From Candidatus Collierbacteria bacterium (lineage in GTDB: Bacteria; Patescibacteriota; Microgenomatia; UBA1400; MFAQ01): DNA of 7,283 nt. This document shows, in pieces, positions 1 through 5,241 of this stretch. The stretch lies in contig DQFC01000043.1 in assembly GCA_003531665.1 (NCBI GenBank), positions 80,639 to 87,921 of the forward strand, written 5' to 3'. The notes under the pieces are model-generated. The model saw only the letters and a list, made by a program, of their open reading frames with translations, ran no database searches and was not told the DNA's origin. Both the position numbers and the translations under genes were made by a program. Each line of letters opens with the position of its first letter. The stretch's first letter is position 1.

Positions 1-239
1 CTCGGACCCGTATTGTTATTTATGAGTACCACGGGCAAATCACCACCCAAAGCGCTCTTGGTCTGCTCAGCTATTGACAGTAAGAATAGATGCCCCAAAT
101 GAGGTTCTTTACCCAAAGTAATACAGCACACCACCAACGGGTTCTCCGTTTGAAGCGTTTCATTTTCTTTATTTACCGTCAGCTCTGATAGTTCTGCTGG
201 TTTCGCCGACAGTTTCAATTTTTCGATGTATTTTTCCAT
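1..239 (-). CDS. Class I aminoacyl-tRNA-synthetase-like protein, N-terminal part (cut by window edge)
   Basis: The reading frame opens at ATG 239 and runs open to the window edge, giving 79 residues. After about 33 variable residues comes a hydrophobic strand (PLVVCCITLGKEPHLGHLFL). It contains HLGH at residues 47-50, in the form and setting of the class I synthetase/nucleotidyltransferase HIGH motif: a beta-strand, a short loop, then HxGH leading into a helix. A second strand ends in NNNTGP (about 74-79), where class I enzymes often carry a substrate-contact loop. These enzymes activate amino acids with ATP; whether this one charges tRNA cannot be seen because the KMSKS region and anticodon-binding domain lie outside the window. 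I cannot name the amino acid. The start lies one base after the TAA of the upstream gene (243-241), with no Shine-Dalgarno, which suggests translational coupling. It belongs to the attenuated operon described at 931-1101. It could instead be a synthetase paralogue or a nucleotidyltransferase. Confidence 0.6.
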   Translation of the reverse strand, partial: MEKYIEKLKLSAKPAELSELTVNKENETLQTENPLVVCCITLGKEPHLGHLFLLSIAEQTKSALGGDLPVVLINNNTGP

Positions 240-240
240 G

Positions 241-915
241 TTATTTATATTTGATAACCGCACCCATTATCTTGGGAACATATTTGTTAACCATACTTCC
301 ATAAATTCTGAGCGATGTTTGCGGGTTACGGAGTTTGGTCTCCAGAATTTCTTCCTCAGTCATCAACATGGTTACGAAACCTCTCTCTGCAACAGACTCC
401 ACCGCTTGTTTATAATGGCTAGCCGACGGTCTTCCTTCACCAGACTCAGCTATCGTTATGTCCCATATCAGTTCATTGACCAAATGCAAATGGCAGATCA
501 GGAATGCGTCAATTGTTACAGCCTCAGCGTTGATTCCCAGCACTGCCAAATCTCCCTCAGGAAGTAACCTCACCATTTGTTCCACCGCTACCGGCGCCGT
601 TGTCATCACGGGTACATAGAGCTTACCCCGGACATCAGTCCCATCCAGCAGGTGGCACCCTGGAGTCTCTTTGGGATTTAACCCAACAATAGATTTGTCC
701 CACGCCTTCGTCCACAAGAAGGCTTCCCGTGGTCTCGAACGCAACTCGTCTAGCAATGTAGCCGTAATTTGGGACAAGTCAGGTTCGGGGGAATCAATAT
801 TTACATAGCAAGTAAAGGGGTTCTCTCCAAACGATTCCCTACCCTTTTTCTCGGCATATACTGCCTGAATCAATTTTTCTTTTTCTGATAATGGTGTGTT
901 GGTTATTTTTTCCAT
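241..915 (-). CDS. Unrecognised 224-aa soluble protein, first gene of the attenuated operon
   Basis: I do not recognise a family. The product is soluble, acidic, and without a signal peptide or membrane segment. The N-terminal part is charged and probably helical (KEKLIQAVYAEKKGRESF). The middle contains GLNPKETPGCHLLDGTDVRGKLYVPV followed by alternating strands and helices (LAVLGINAEAVTIDAFLICHLHLV), suggesting an alpha/beta fold. I chose ATG 915: the longer frame reaches ATG 954, but the extra 13 codons lie inside the terminator hairpin and are an unlikely native N-terminus. No Shine-Dalgarno precedes 915; the RNA between the terminator U-run and the start is short and AU-rich. The stop is separated by one base from the ATG of the class I synthetase-like gene, so the two products are probably made together. 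Role in amino-acid or tRNA metabolism is inference from that partner and the shared attenuator only. Confidence 0.75.
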   Translation of the reverse strand: MEKITNTPLSEKEKLIQAVYAEKKGRESFGENPFTCYVNIDSPEPDLSQITATLLDELRSRPREAFLWTKAWDKSIVGLNPKETPGCHLLDGTDVRGKLYVPVMTTAPVAVEQMVRLLPEGDLAVLGINAEAVTIDAFLICHLHLVNELIWDITIAESGEGRPSASHYKQAVESVAERGFVTMLMTEEEILETKLRNPQTSLRIYGSMVNKYVPKIMGAVIKYK

Positions 916-930
916 AGGCTTTTTGATCAC

Positions 931-977
931 AAAAAAGACTCCCCATGGAGCCAAAGCTGGCTTCTTGGGGAGTCTTT
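931..977 (-). terminator. Attenuator terminator upstream of the synthetase-like operon
   Basis: Arms 967-977 and 934-944 form 11 perfect base pairs. The stem continues inward through 958-966 and 945-953 with one U-U mismatch and one G-U pair to a four-base loop, about 19 pairs in all. On the minus strand it is followed at once by six U (936-931). It lies between a promoter and the first operon gene, so it acts as a premature terminator rather than an end-of-gene signal. The opposite strand has only three T after the stem. Confidence 0.85.
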
Positions 978-1068
978 CTGATTGTTACTTTGTTATTCCG
1001 TTATTACTCCATCGCAAGAAAAGCCAACTAAGGCCATAAAACGGCGGTACCAAAAAGCCTGACTTGCA
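934..1068 (-). promoter_or_regulatory. Ribosome-mediated transcription attenuator (segments 1-4)
   Basis: Four segments can be read on the minus strand. Segment 1 (1068-1056, UGCAAG..AGGCU) pairs with segment 2 (GGCU..CUUGCG within 1027-1011). Segment 2 (1027-1006; UGGCUU, CUUG and GGAGU) pairs with segment 3 (973-958; ACUCC, CAAG and AAGCCA). Segment 3 pairs with segment 4 (953-934) to make the terminator. A ribosome paused on codons 10-14 of the leader ORF would cover segment 1 and free segment 2 to pair with segment 3, preventing termination. This is the classical 1:2 / 2:3 / 3:4 logic. The pairings are seen in the sequence; the regulatory behaviour is inferred. The 2:3 helix has a two-base bulge and a small internal loop. 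Confidence 0.6.
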
Positions 1069-1082
1069 TTAATAACTTTCAT
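993..1082 (-). CDS. Putative 29-aa leader peptide with Phe-Trp-Tyr-Arg-Arg-Phe run
   Basis: ATG 1082 opens a 29-codon frame ending at TAA 995-993, sixteen bases before the terminator stem. Codons 10-15 read Phe-Trp-Tyr-Arg-Arg-Phe. The start lies about four bases after the predicted transcription start, so translation would be leaderless or nearly so; the bases just before ATG (GGGAAG) overlap any Shine-Dalgarno position. The coding sequence contains the two RNA segments that compete for pairing in the attenuator (1056-1068 and 1006-1027), with the aromatic/Arg codons between them, as in the trp and his leader peptides of Enterobacteria. I infer that the peptide senses translation speed at these codons. 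The frame could be fortuitous, and a 9-base resemblance to the T-box sequence falls on the same codons (see rejected items). Confidence 0.55.
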   Translation of the reverse strand: MKVINASQAFWYRRFMALVGFSCDGVITE

Positions 1083-1092
1083 AACTTCCCGT

Positions 1093-1101
1093 AGTATATC
1101 A
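1093..1101 (-). promoter_or_regulatory. Extended -10 promoter of the attenuated operon
   Basis: The minus strand reads TGATATACT: a TG dinucleotide one base ahead of TATACT, an extended -10. The -35 area (TTTTGG, inside the end of the upstream gene) is poor, as is usual for extended -10 promoters. Predicted start is near 1086, giving almost no leader before the ATG at 1082. Confidence 0.55.
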
Positions 1102-1111
1102 CAACCCGCCT

Positions 1112-1939
1112 CTAGCCAAAACTCACATCACTAGCCCGAACCATTTTTTTAGCTTTTTTCGCAACCTCTGCTCCTTTGTACTCACTTATTTTTACGGCCC
1201 TGGCAAAATCCTTAAATCCTTCGGCATCTGACAAATCGTATCTATAAATATAATGTTTCGAATCTCTTGAACCAGTTTCATCTTTAACTGATAGTTTGAT
1301 CGACCCATTTTCGCCCAATGGGGGTAGCCCGTTTTCTTCCGGGTTCTCTAACCTATCCCCCAATTCATCCAAATTCATCTTCTCCAACACCTCATCCTCT
1401 GTCGCAGAATGATCAATTCGCCACACATCTTGGCTTATAGTTATACTGACAGGACCGTCTTTGGTCATCACCACAAACGCTCCGCGTACATAATTATGAG
1501 CCTCATCAAACGTGCTTGCAGAGCGTGGCGTCATGTGGAGCACCATGTATTTCCTGCCTTTACTATCCAATACTTCTCTAAATGCGTGGGTATTAATTGG
1601 CTTCCCTTCTCGATTGTACCTAAGCTTGTTGTCCATTATTTCAACATACTCTCTCTGCTGCTCTGTTAGTCCGGTTTTTGCTTCTGCCTCCAATTGTTTC
1701 TCTCTTGCTAAACCTGCGGGGATTGATTGTTCATTCATTACATTCGCGATATCTTGAGCTGCGGCAACATCTACAATCATGCCAGGATTAATTACCTGAC
1801 CTTCCTGAGCTGACCCTGGTGCGCCCTTCACAGCCAAATCAGGATGATAAATCGTACTATTCTTTCCCTCAGCATCCTTGTGGGCATCAGTCCAACCTAG
1901 AGCTTGATTCTTTATTTCATCCTGTTGTTCAATATCCAT
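1112..1939 (-). CDS. Unrecognised 275-aa soluble acidic protein
   Basis: No family is recognised. The protein is hydrophilic and lacks membrane segments from residue 1 onward. Residues about 1-80 look low in structure (many G, A, Q, N, P). A helical charged stretch follows (LAREKQLEAEAKTGLTEQQREYVEIM). The C-terminal half alternates strands and turns (GRKYMVLHMTPRS, YVRGAFVVMTKDGPVSITIS, KHYIYRYDLSD) and ends in a Lys-rich helix (EVAKKAKKMVRAS), so one globular domain at about 100-240 is likely. The start is uncertain. The frame extends back to GTG 1987 through a (GT)7 repeat, with ATG codons at 1948 and 1939. I prefer 1939, about eight bases after GAAG. The upstream extension would encode a short hydrophobic stretch (VILILVCVCV), which could also be a weak signal sequence. 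Expression seems to be from its own unit; the next operon has its own promoter 10 bases after the stop. Confidence 0.7.
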   Translation of the reverse strand: MDIEQQDEIKNQALGWTDAHKDAEGKNSTIYHPDLAVKGAPGSAQEGQVINPGMIVDVAAAQDIANVMNEQSIPAGLAREKQLEAEAKTGLTEQQREYVEIMDNKLRYNREGKPINTHAFREVLDSKGRKYMVLHMTPRSASTFDEAHNYVRGAFVVMTKDGPVSITISQDVWRIDHSATEDEVLEKMNLDELGDRLENPEENGLPPLGENGSIKLSVKDETGSRDSKHYIYRYDLSDAEGFKDFARAVKISEYKGAEVAKKAKKMVRASDVSFG

Positions 1940-1951
1940 AATAAACATCTT

Positions 1952-1966
1952 CACACACACACACAC
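1952..1966 (-). repeat. (GT)7 dinucleotide repeat at the 5' end of the 1112-1939 gene
   Basis: Seven CA units on the plus strand plus one C. It lies 13 bases upstream of the preferred ATG and inside the possible GTG-started frame. A change in repeat number would shift the GTG 1987 frame but leave starts 1948 and 1939 intact. Confidence 0.9.
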
Positions 1967-2009
1967 CAAAATCAAGATCACGGTCACGCTCTCAAAACAA
2001 TCCCACCTG

Positions 2010-2024
2010 CAAGGACTCTCCTTG
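2010..2024. repeat. Short inverted repeat CAAGGA-ctc-TCCTTG
   Basis: Perfect 6-3-6 inverted repeat in the divergent intergenic region, between the 1112-1939 gene and the plus-strand promoter at 2039. It could be an operator or a small 5' UTR hairpin of the minus-strand gene. No T tract follows in either direction, so it is not a terminator. Confidence 0.4.
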
Positions 2025-2038
2025 AAGGCCTATAATTA

Positions 2039-2067
2039 TTGACTTTTGGGTGCTCAGGTGTTAATAT
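2039..2067 (+). promoter_or_regulatory. Sigma70-type promoter for the small membrane gene at 2118
   Basis: TTGACT (2039-2044), 17-base spacer, TAATAT (2062-2067). An overlapping TATACT at 2065-2070 is a better hexamer but with a 20-base spacer. Predicted transcription start is near 2075, about 40 bases before the GTG start. Confidence 0.5.
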
Positions 2068-2117
2068 ACTTTGTCTATCGGATCGTCATACCTTGAAAAA
2101 TAACTCAGGAGGCTCTC

Positions 2118-2462
2118 GTGTTCATCATCCCGCTCATAGTTATCTTCTCAGCTTACAGCGCCGCCATCCTCTCTGTTGGGATTGCAGTGACAATAGAGTT
2201 GAACTTGGCGTTAGGAATTCTCGCCTTCATCCTGGTAGTTCTCTTCCCCTTCTTCGCCGAGAAGGATAGCTGCTCCAAACTCGGCTGGATGATCTGGAAC
2301 GGCGCAGTCATCGTTTGCTCAGTATCAGTATACGGCCGGTACTCGCTTATTATCTTCGTCGTCTGGGCGTTCTTCGCCTGGCAATGGCGAAATGTAAACG
2401 GCTCCAACCCCTTCACCTGGAAGGAATTCACCAAATTATTTTCGAGGCGACGAGCCGCCTAA
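2118..2462 (+). CDS. Small integral membrane protein, 114 aa, unrecognised
   Basis: GTG start at 2118, fixed by a perfect AGGAGG (2107-2112) five bases upstream. The protein is mostly hydrophobic: segments at about residues 2-22, 28-47, 57-73 and 76-90 suggest three or four membrane spans. A cationic cytoplasmic-looking tail follows (KEFTKLFSRRRAA), preceded by the aromatic stretch WAFFAWQWRN. By the positive-inside rule the C-terminus should be cytoplasmic. No family recognised. The gene stands alone with its own promoter and a terminator starting 13 bases after the stop. It resembles the other short plus-strand membrane genes in this window in size and layout, though not visibly in sequence. 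Confidence 0.8.
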   Translation: MFIIPLIVIFSAYSAAILSVGIAVTIELNLALGILAFILVVLFPFFAEKDSCSKLGWMIWNGAVIVCSVSVYGRYSLIIFVVWAFFAWQWRNVNGSNPFTWKEFTKLFSRRRAA

Positions 2463-2475
2463 TCCCAACATCACC

Positions 2476-2503
2476 ATAACCCTGAGCAATCGGGGTTATT
2501 TTA
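2476..2503 (+). terminator. Intrinsic terminator after the 2118-2462 gene
   Basis: ATAACCC (2476-2482) pairs with GGGTTAT (2493-2499). One G-U and one further pair extend it to nine, with a six-base loop, followed by TTATTTTATTAT on the plus strand. The opposite strand lacks a T tract. Confidence 0.7.
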
Positions 2504-2517
2504 TTATCATTTAGACA

Positions 2518-3042
2518 TCACTTCTTCTTCAGAGTAATCACCCAAGAATCGCACATCCCGGCCGGAGAAGTAATTACACTCGACCCTACGATTTCCAACG
2601 CCGTTTCCAACTTCAGCTTGCCGTCCTGAAAATGTTCTCCGGAGATTATCAATAGCGACTCACCTCCACCGATCAACACTCTTTCAATTTCTCCAAGTGC
2701 CCTTGCCAAATCAAACTCCTCTTCAAATATATTCACCGAAACCACCACGTCCACCGAGTTTCCGGATATCGGTAAGCACTGCAATTCACCTTGAACTAGT
2801 CCTGCATTAACCTTTCTATTTCTCTGGTTCCAATCCCCCAAATCCATTCTGGACACTTTTTCACCGAATTTATTAAACAAAAAAGGCATCAAGGTCTCTT
2901 CCCCAAAGCCAAGCTCCATTACCCTTTTTCCATACGGGTTAGTGTGTCGGCTATCCAATATTTTCTGAAGCTCCAAGGCAACGTTCACAGTTTCCACCAA
3001 CCCAGACTCCTGGCCGGTAAGAAAAACCGTTGTGGTTTCCAT
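2518..3042 (-). CDS. Divergent class I SAM-dependent methyltransferase-like protein
   Basis: The 174-aa product follows the pattern of small Rossmann-fold methyltransferases (Methyltransf_11 type). Motif I is VMELGFGEE at residues 41-49, a degraded form of the usual E/DxGxGxG SAM loop with Gly at 45 and 47. SRMDL at 64-68 ends strand 2 with the expected acidic residue. LPISGNSVDVVVSVNIFEE at 90-108 matches the LPF.D.SFD.V.S..V.EH motif. RVLIGGGESLLIIS (121-134) matches the conserved RVLKPGG turn and strand 5. The C-terminus is short, so substrate-recognition elements are minimal and the substrate cannot be guessed. The Glu in place of the final His of the EH motif and the altered glycine loop leave catalytic activity open. 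The ATG at 3042 directly follows the TAA (3045-3043) of the 50-aa gene, and GAGGA within that gene can serve as its ribosome binding site, so translation is coupled. Confidence 0.7.
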   Translation of the reverse strand: METTTVFLTGQESGLVETVNVALELQKILDSRHTNPYGKRVMELGFGEETLMPFLFNKFGEKVSRMDLGDWNQRNRKVNAGLVQGELQCLPISGNSVDVVVSVNIFEEEFDLARALGEIERVLIGGGESLLIISGEHFQDGKLKLETALEIVGSSVITSPAGMCDSWVITLKKK

Positions 3043-3195
3043 TTACTTGTCCTCGCCTTTCACGTCTTTGAGGTAAGCCTTGAATTCTTCCCACACTTTT
3101 TTCCAGTCCCCTCCGGCGGCTTCAATCTCTTTGAATATCATCTCTACGTCTACTAATATCTGATCCTCTTTTACGATCATTTTTGTTTTCGCCAT
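3043..3195 (-). CDS. 50-aa acidic protein, first gene of the methyltransferase operon
   Basis: ATG 3195 to TAA 3045-3043. The protein is small, highly charged and predicted almost wholly helical. Its N-terminus is Lys-rich (MAKTKMIVKEDQ), followed by an amphipathic acidic helix (VEMIFKEIEAAGG) and a second with two Trp (DWKKVWEEFKAYLKDV). No family is recognised. The gene is supported by exact TAA-ATG abutment with the methyltransferase-like gene and by a consensus TATAAT only eight bases before its ATG, which would give a leaderless message. No Shine-Dalgarno is present. It may be a small partner or regulator of the methyltransferase-like protein, but this rests only on the gene order. Confidence 0.65.
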   Translation of the reverse strand: MAKTKMIVKEDQILVDVEMIFKEIEAAGGDWKKVWEEFKAYLKDVKGEDK

Positions 3196-3203
3196 ATTCG
3201 AAC

Positions 3204-3221
3204 ATTATAACGAAGTTATAA
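3204..3221 (-). promoter_or_regulatory. Proximal -10 box overlapped by a palindrome (likely operator)
   Basis: On the minus strand TATAAT spans 3209-3204, putting the transcription start at or next to ATG 3195. A perfect 7-3-7 palindrome TTATAAC-GAA-GTTATAA (3205-3221) overlaps this box, a position suited to a repressor. No clear -35 is seen. Confidence 0.5.
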
Positions 3222-3251
3222 GCGAATATAAGAGGAAGCGCAGTCTGGATA

Positions 3252-3275
3252 TTTCAATAATGAATATTATTGAAA
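3252..3275. repeat. AT-rich palindrome with perfect 10-bp arms
   Basis: TTTCAATAAT (3252-3261) and its exact complement at 3266-3275, separated by GAAT. No T tract follows on either strand, so an operator or 5' UTR hairpin is more likely than a terminator. It is nested almost concentrically inside a second inverted repeat, TATAAGAG (3227-3234) with CTCTTATA (3290-3297). Confidence 0.7.
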
Positions 3276-3291
3276 AGAAGACGAGCAAGCT

Positions 3292-3320
3292 CTTATACTT
3301 TCTCCAACTTCAATTGTTAA
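3292..3320 (-). promoter_or_regulatory. Distal sigma70-type promoter of the 50-aa/methyltransferase operon
   Basis: Minus strand TTAACA (3320-3315), exactly 17 bases, TATAAG (3297-3292). The start would be near 3284, giving a leader of about 90 bases that carries two palindromes. The 12-base palindrome TTAATATATTAA (3317-3328) overlaps the -35. Confidence 0.5.
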
Positions 3321-3349
3321 TATATTAATTTTACTACCCTCTACCTGGA

Positions 3350-3366
3350 GCGGGCATCCTGCCCGC
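3350..3366. repeat. GC-rich palindromic repeat GCGGGCA-tcc-TGCCCGC
   Basis: Perfect 7-3-7 inverted repeat in the otherwise AT-rich intergenic region downstream of rpsA. It shares CTGGAGC and CCTGCCCGCC words with the element at 6637-6675, so both look like members of one interspersed palindrome family. It could also weakly terminate rpsA, but no T tract follows on the minus strand. Confidence 0.65.
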
Positions 3367-3409
3367 CCCCACCACCTTTGTTTTTAACTTTTATTGTCTC
3401 GAGTTCTTG

Positions 3410-3431
3410 ACCTGCCTGCCGGCAGGCAGGT
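3410..3431. repeat. 22-bp perfect palindrome downstream of rpsA
   Basis: ACCTGCCTGCC followed directly by its complement. This type of CCTGCC/GGCAGG palindrome is frequent between genes in Patescibacteria. It begins 24 bases beyond the rpsA stop and may form the mRNA's 3' end hairpin, although the following bases on the minus strand (TCAAGAAC) are not a U tract. Confidence 0.75.
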
Positions 3432-3454
3432 TCTCGGTTCCTTGAGTTCTTTCC

Positions 3455-4606
3455 TTACTTGTACGCCACCGGCACTTCCGTGAGTACTACACCTAGCGAC
3501 ATTCTTCTGGCTTTGACGTCCAAGTTCTCCACAAACACTTCCACTTTGTCACCAACCTTAAATTCTTTATCCGCAGGCTTCTTAGAAATGTGGATCAGGC
3601 CATCAACACCCTTGTCAAAGTTTACAAAAATTCCATAGGGCGCAATGCGCACCACTTTACCGGAATGTTTGGTTCCAATCGCAAAGTTGGTTTCAATCGA
3701 GGACCATGGGTCGCCGGACATTTGTTTGATAGACAGATTTAGTTTACCCACAGCTTTGTCGATACCAATTACCTGTACGTGAACTTCCTGACCAACTTTG
3801 AACATGACATTCGGGTCTTCCACTTTTTCCCAAGAAATCTCGGAAATGTGAATTAATCCTTCAACTTTGGCGACCTCTTCAGTTCCCTTCATCGGAACGT
3901 TGACTGTAACGAAGACTCCAAAAGGCATAATTCCTGAGACTGTTCCCTCAAATTTGTCAGCAATATTTACGAGCTCCAATGCCTCACCCTTCTTGGCCAA
4001 AGCTTCAAAGTCGGACACCAACTTTTCTGAGAAAATTAATCTATTCTGATCTTTATCTACTTCAATTACCCGAACCTTAAAGTTCTTATTGAGAAGCGAA
4101 TCCATGTTGCCAAGGAGTTTCTCACCAAATTGAGAGGTAGGAACAAATCCACGGATATCTCCAACTTTGACTACCATACCACCCTTATTTACTTCCAGGC
4201 CCGTCACCTCCACCTCTTTTTCTTCATCCATGATCTTCTTAAACTTGTACCAACGGTTTTCGTCGGCCGCTTGTTTAAGAGTCAGGATAATTTGACCTTG
4301 GTCGTTTTCGGGGAACTTCACGTAGGCACTTACCTTCTCACCGACTTTCAGCTCCTTGAGTACATCGTAAGCTTCTGCCAAGTCTTCACCGGACACTACC
4401 CCTTCGGTCTTGGCACCAATGTCGATCAATACCATCTTCTTACTGATGGCGGTTACGGTTCCCTCTACTTTCTGGTTCCTTTTCAAAGCCCCTGAGAAGC
4501 TGGAGGCTCCCTCCATGAGTTTGTCCATTACGGACATTTTGCCCGCCGTAGCGGTGCTTCCTCCTGTTTTTACTTTAATAACGTCTGATTTTTGAGAATT
4601 GCTCAT
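3455..4606 (-). CDS. rpsA: Ribosomal protein S1 (four S1 repeats)
   Basis: The 383-aa protein carries four OB-fold S1 repeats at about residues 44-112, 131-196, 216-296 and 310-376. The last two keep the classical RNA-binding strand and turn: FGVFV with GLIHISEIS, and YGIFV with GLIHISK. The first two are more diverged, as in other S1 proteins where they dock on the 30S subunit. Escherichia coli S1 has six repeats; four is typical of many Gram-positive and Patescibacterial forms. About 40 disordered N-terminal residues, rich in Ser, Thr, Gly and Lys, precede repeat 1. S1 unfolds mRNA and helps bring it to the 30S platform. The start ATG 4606 is the first in frame before the S1 repeats. Its AAAGGA lies about 12 bases away, unusually far, and is better spaced for an overlapping out-of-frame ATG at 4613. 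Own promoter at 4644-4652. Confidence 0.93.
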   Translation of the reverse strand: MSNSQKSDVIKVKTGGSTATAGKMSVMDKLMEGASSFSGALKRNQKVEGTVTAISKKMVLIDIGAKTEGVVSGEDLAEAYDVLKELKVGEKVSAYVKFPENDQGQIILTLKQAADENRWYKFKKIMDEEKEVEVTGLEVNKGGMVVKVGDIRGFVPTSQFGEKLLGNMDSLLNKNFKVRVIEVDKDQNRLIFSEKLVSDFEALAKKGEALELVNIADKFEGTVSGIMPFGVFVTVNVPMKGTEEVAKVEGLIHISEISWEKVEDPNVMFKVGQEVHVQVIGIDKAVGKLNLSIKQMSGDPWSSIETNFAIGTKHSGKVVRIAPYGIFVNFDKGVDGLIHISKKPADKEFKVGDKVEVFVENLDVKARRMSLGVVLTEVPVAYK

Positions 4607-4613
4607 TTATCAT
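4575..4613 (-). CDS. Possible 12-codon upstream ORF overlapping the rpsA start
   Basis: ATG 4613 lies five bases after AAGG, near-ideal spacing, and encodes 12 residues before TAA 4577-4575. It overlaps the first eleven rpsA codons in another frame. Ribosomes choosing it would miss or reinitiate at the rpsA start. It could be a chance ATG. Confidence 0.3.
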   Translation of the reverse strand: MINEQFSKIRRY

Positions 4614-4643
4614 AAATTCCTTTCTTGTCTTTTAGACTTGGAT

Positions 4644-4652
4644 ATTTTATCA
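4644..4652 (-). promoter_or_regulatory. Extended -10 promoter of rpsA
   Basis: Minus strand TGATAAAAT (4652-4644): TG one base before TAAAAT. No good -35 at 17 bases. Start near 4637, leader about 30 bases. Confidence 0.5.
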
Positions 4653-4676
4653 CACTTCTAGCCTAATTAGGTTCAT

Positions 4677-4705
4677 TTGACCGGAAATTCCCAACGTAAT
4701 ATAAT
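4677..4705 (+). promoter_or_regulatory. Consensus promoter for the 4753 gene
   Basis: TTGACC (4677-4682), 17 bases, TATAAT (4700-4705). The best promoter in the window. Start near 4712, leader about 40 bases. It diverges from the rpsA promoter. Confidence 0.75.
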
Positions 4706-4752
4706 AACCCTGAAGTTCGCGCTCCCAATCCTGATTCACAAGGAGTTGACAA

Positions 4753-5220
4753 GTGAAACCAACCATTAAGATACTTATAGGAACTGCGCTGGTAATACTC
4801 TCATTCTATTTTCCCATCTCACTAACTATCCGTGCCAACTCGCCTACTACCCCCTCCACTGGTATTCACGAACCGGTCTCTCTCAACACAGGCTCAACTA
4901 TTACCCTCGAAGGCACTTTTTCCTTCAAAAGCAGTTCTTACTTCGAGCTCCACCAAGACGGCCGCGACCCGGTTCAGGCCGTTCTGGAACCGGCGCAGGT
5001 AGGTGAAAAATACGGTCTTTACTGGATCCGGGACCTGTCCATGACGGGAACTTGGACCAATACCGCAGGGACCGAGATTTTTAGCTCCCAAAGCGCTTCT
5101 ATCACCGTCGTCCTGTCTGGATTTGATAAAGGTTTTAACTGGTTCCTCTGTGTCGTCTCTATAATCATCTTCCTGATCGTATCCATATTCATTTTGTTGT
5201 GGATAGACAATCTTTTTTAG
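4753..5220 (+). CDS. Bitopic/double-anchored small membrane protein, 155 aa
   Basis: GTG start at 4753, fixed by AAGGAG (4740-4745) seven bases upstream. An N-terminal hydrophobic segment (about residues 5-25, with Lys before it) is followed by about 100 polar residues and a C-terminal membrane span (about 131-152) ending in a very short tail (WIDNLF). The middle domain is rich in Ser, Thr, Gly and beta-prone stretches (TITLEGTFSFKSSSYFELHQDG, SMTGTWTNTAGTEIFSSQSASITVVLSG) and should lie outside the membrane, with both ends in the cytoplasm. If the first segment is cleaved as a signal peptide the protein is anchored only at its C-terminus. No family recognised. Own promoter and a strong terminator make it a single-gene unit. 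The next gene also joins membrane spans to a beta-rich domain, but I see no clear sequence similarity. Confidence 0.8.
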   Translation: MKPTIKILIGTALVILSFYFPISLTIRANSPTTPSTGIHEPVSLNTGSTITLEGTFSFKSSSYFELHQDGRDPVQAVLEPAQVGEKYGLYWIRDLSMTGTWTNTAGTEIFSSQSASITVVLSGFDKGFNWFLCVVSIIIFLIVSIFILLWIDNLF

Positions 5221-5241
5221 AAATACATCCACTTCTCTACT

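Noticed and set aside
226..567. Plus-strand ORF of 113 codons.
   Set aside because: Antisense to the coupled gene at 241-915; no ribosome binding site and no protein-like composition.
916..954. Longer start of the 241-915 gene at ATG 954.
   Set aside because: The extra 13 codons lie in the attenuator stem and U-run and give an unlikely N-terminus.
1041..1054. T-box riboswitch, because the minus strand reads TGGTACCGC, like the conserved T-box sequence, upstream of a terminator and a synthetase-like gene.
   Set aside because: The leader is too short for stem I with a specifier loop, the preceding bases are U-rich instead of AGGG, and the sequence lies about 65 bases before the terminator without pairing to its 5' arm. 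The leader-peptide model explains the pairings better. The match is probably chance, but a covariance scan would settle it.
4894..5232. Minus-strand ORF of 112 codons.
   Set aside because: Antisense to the 4753-5220 gene, crossing its stop; no supporting signals.
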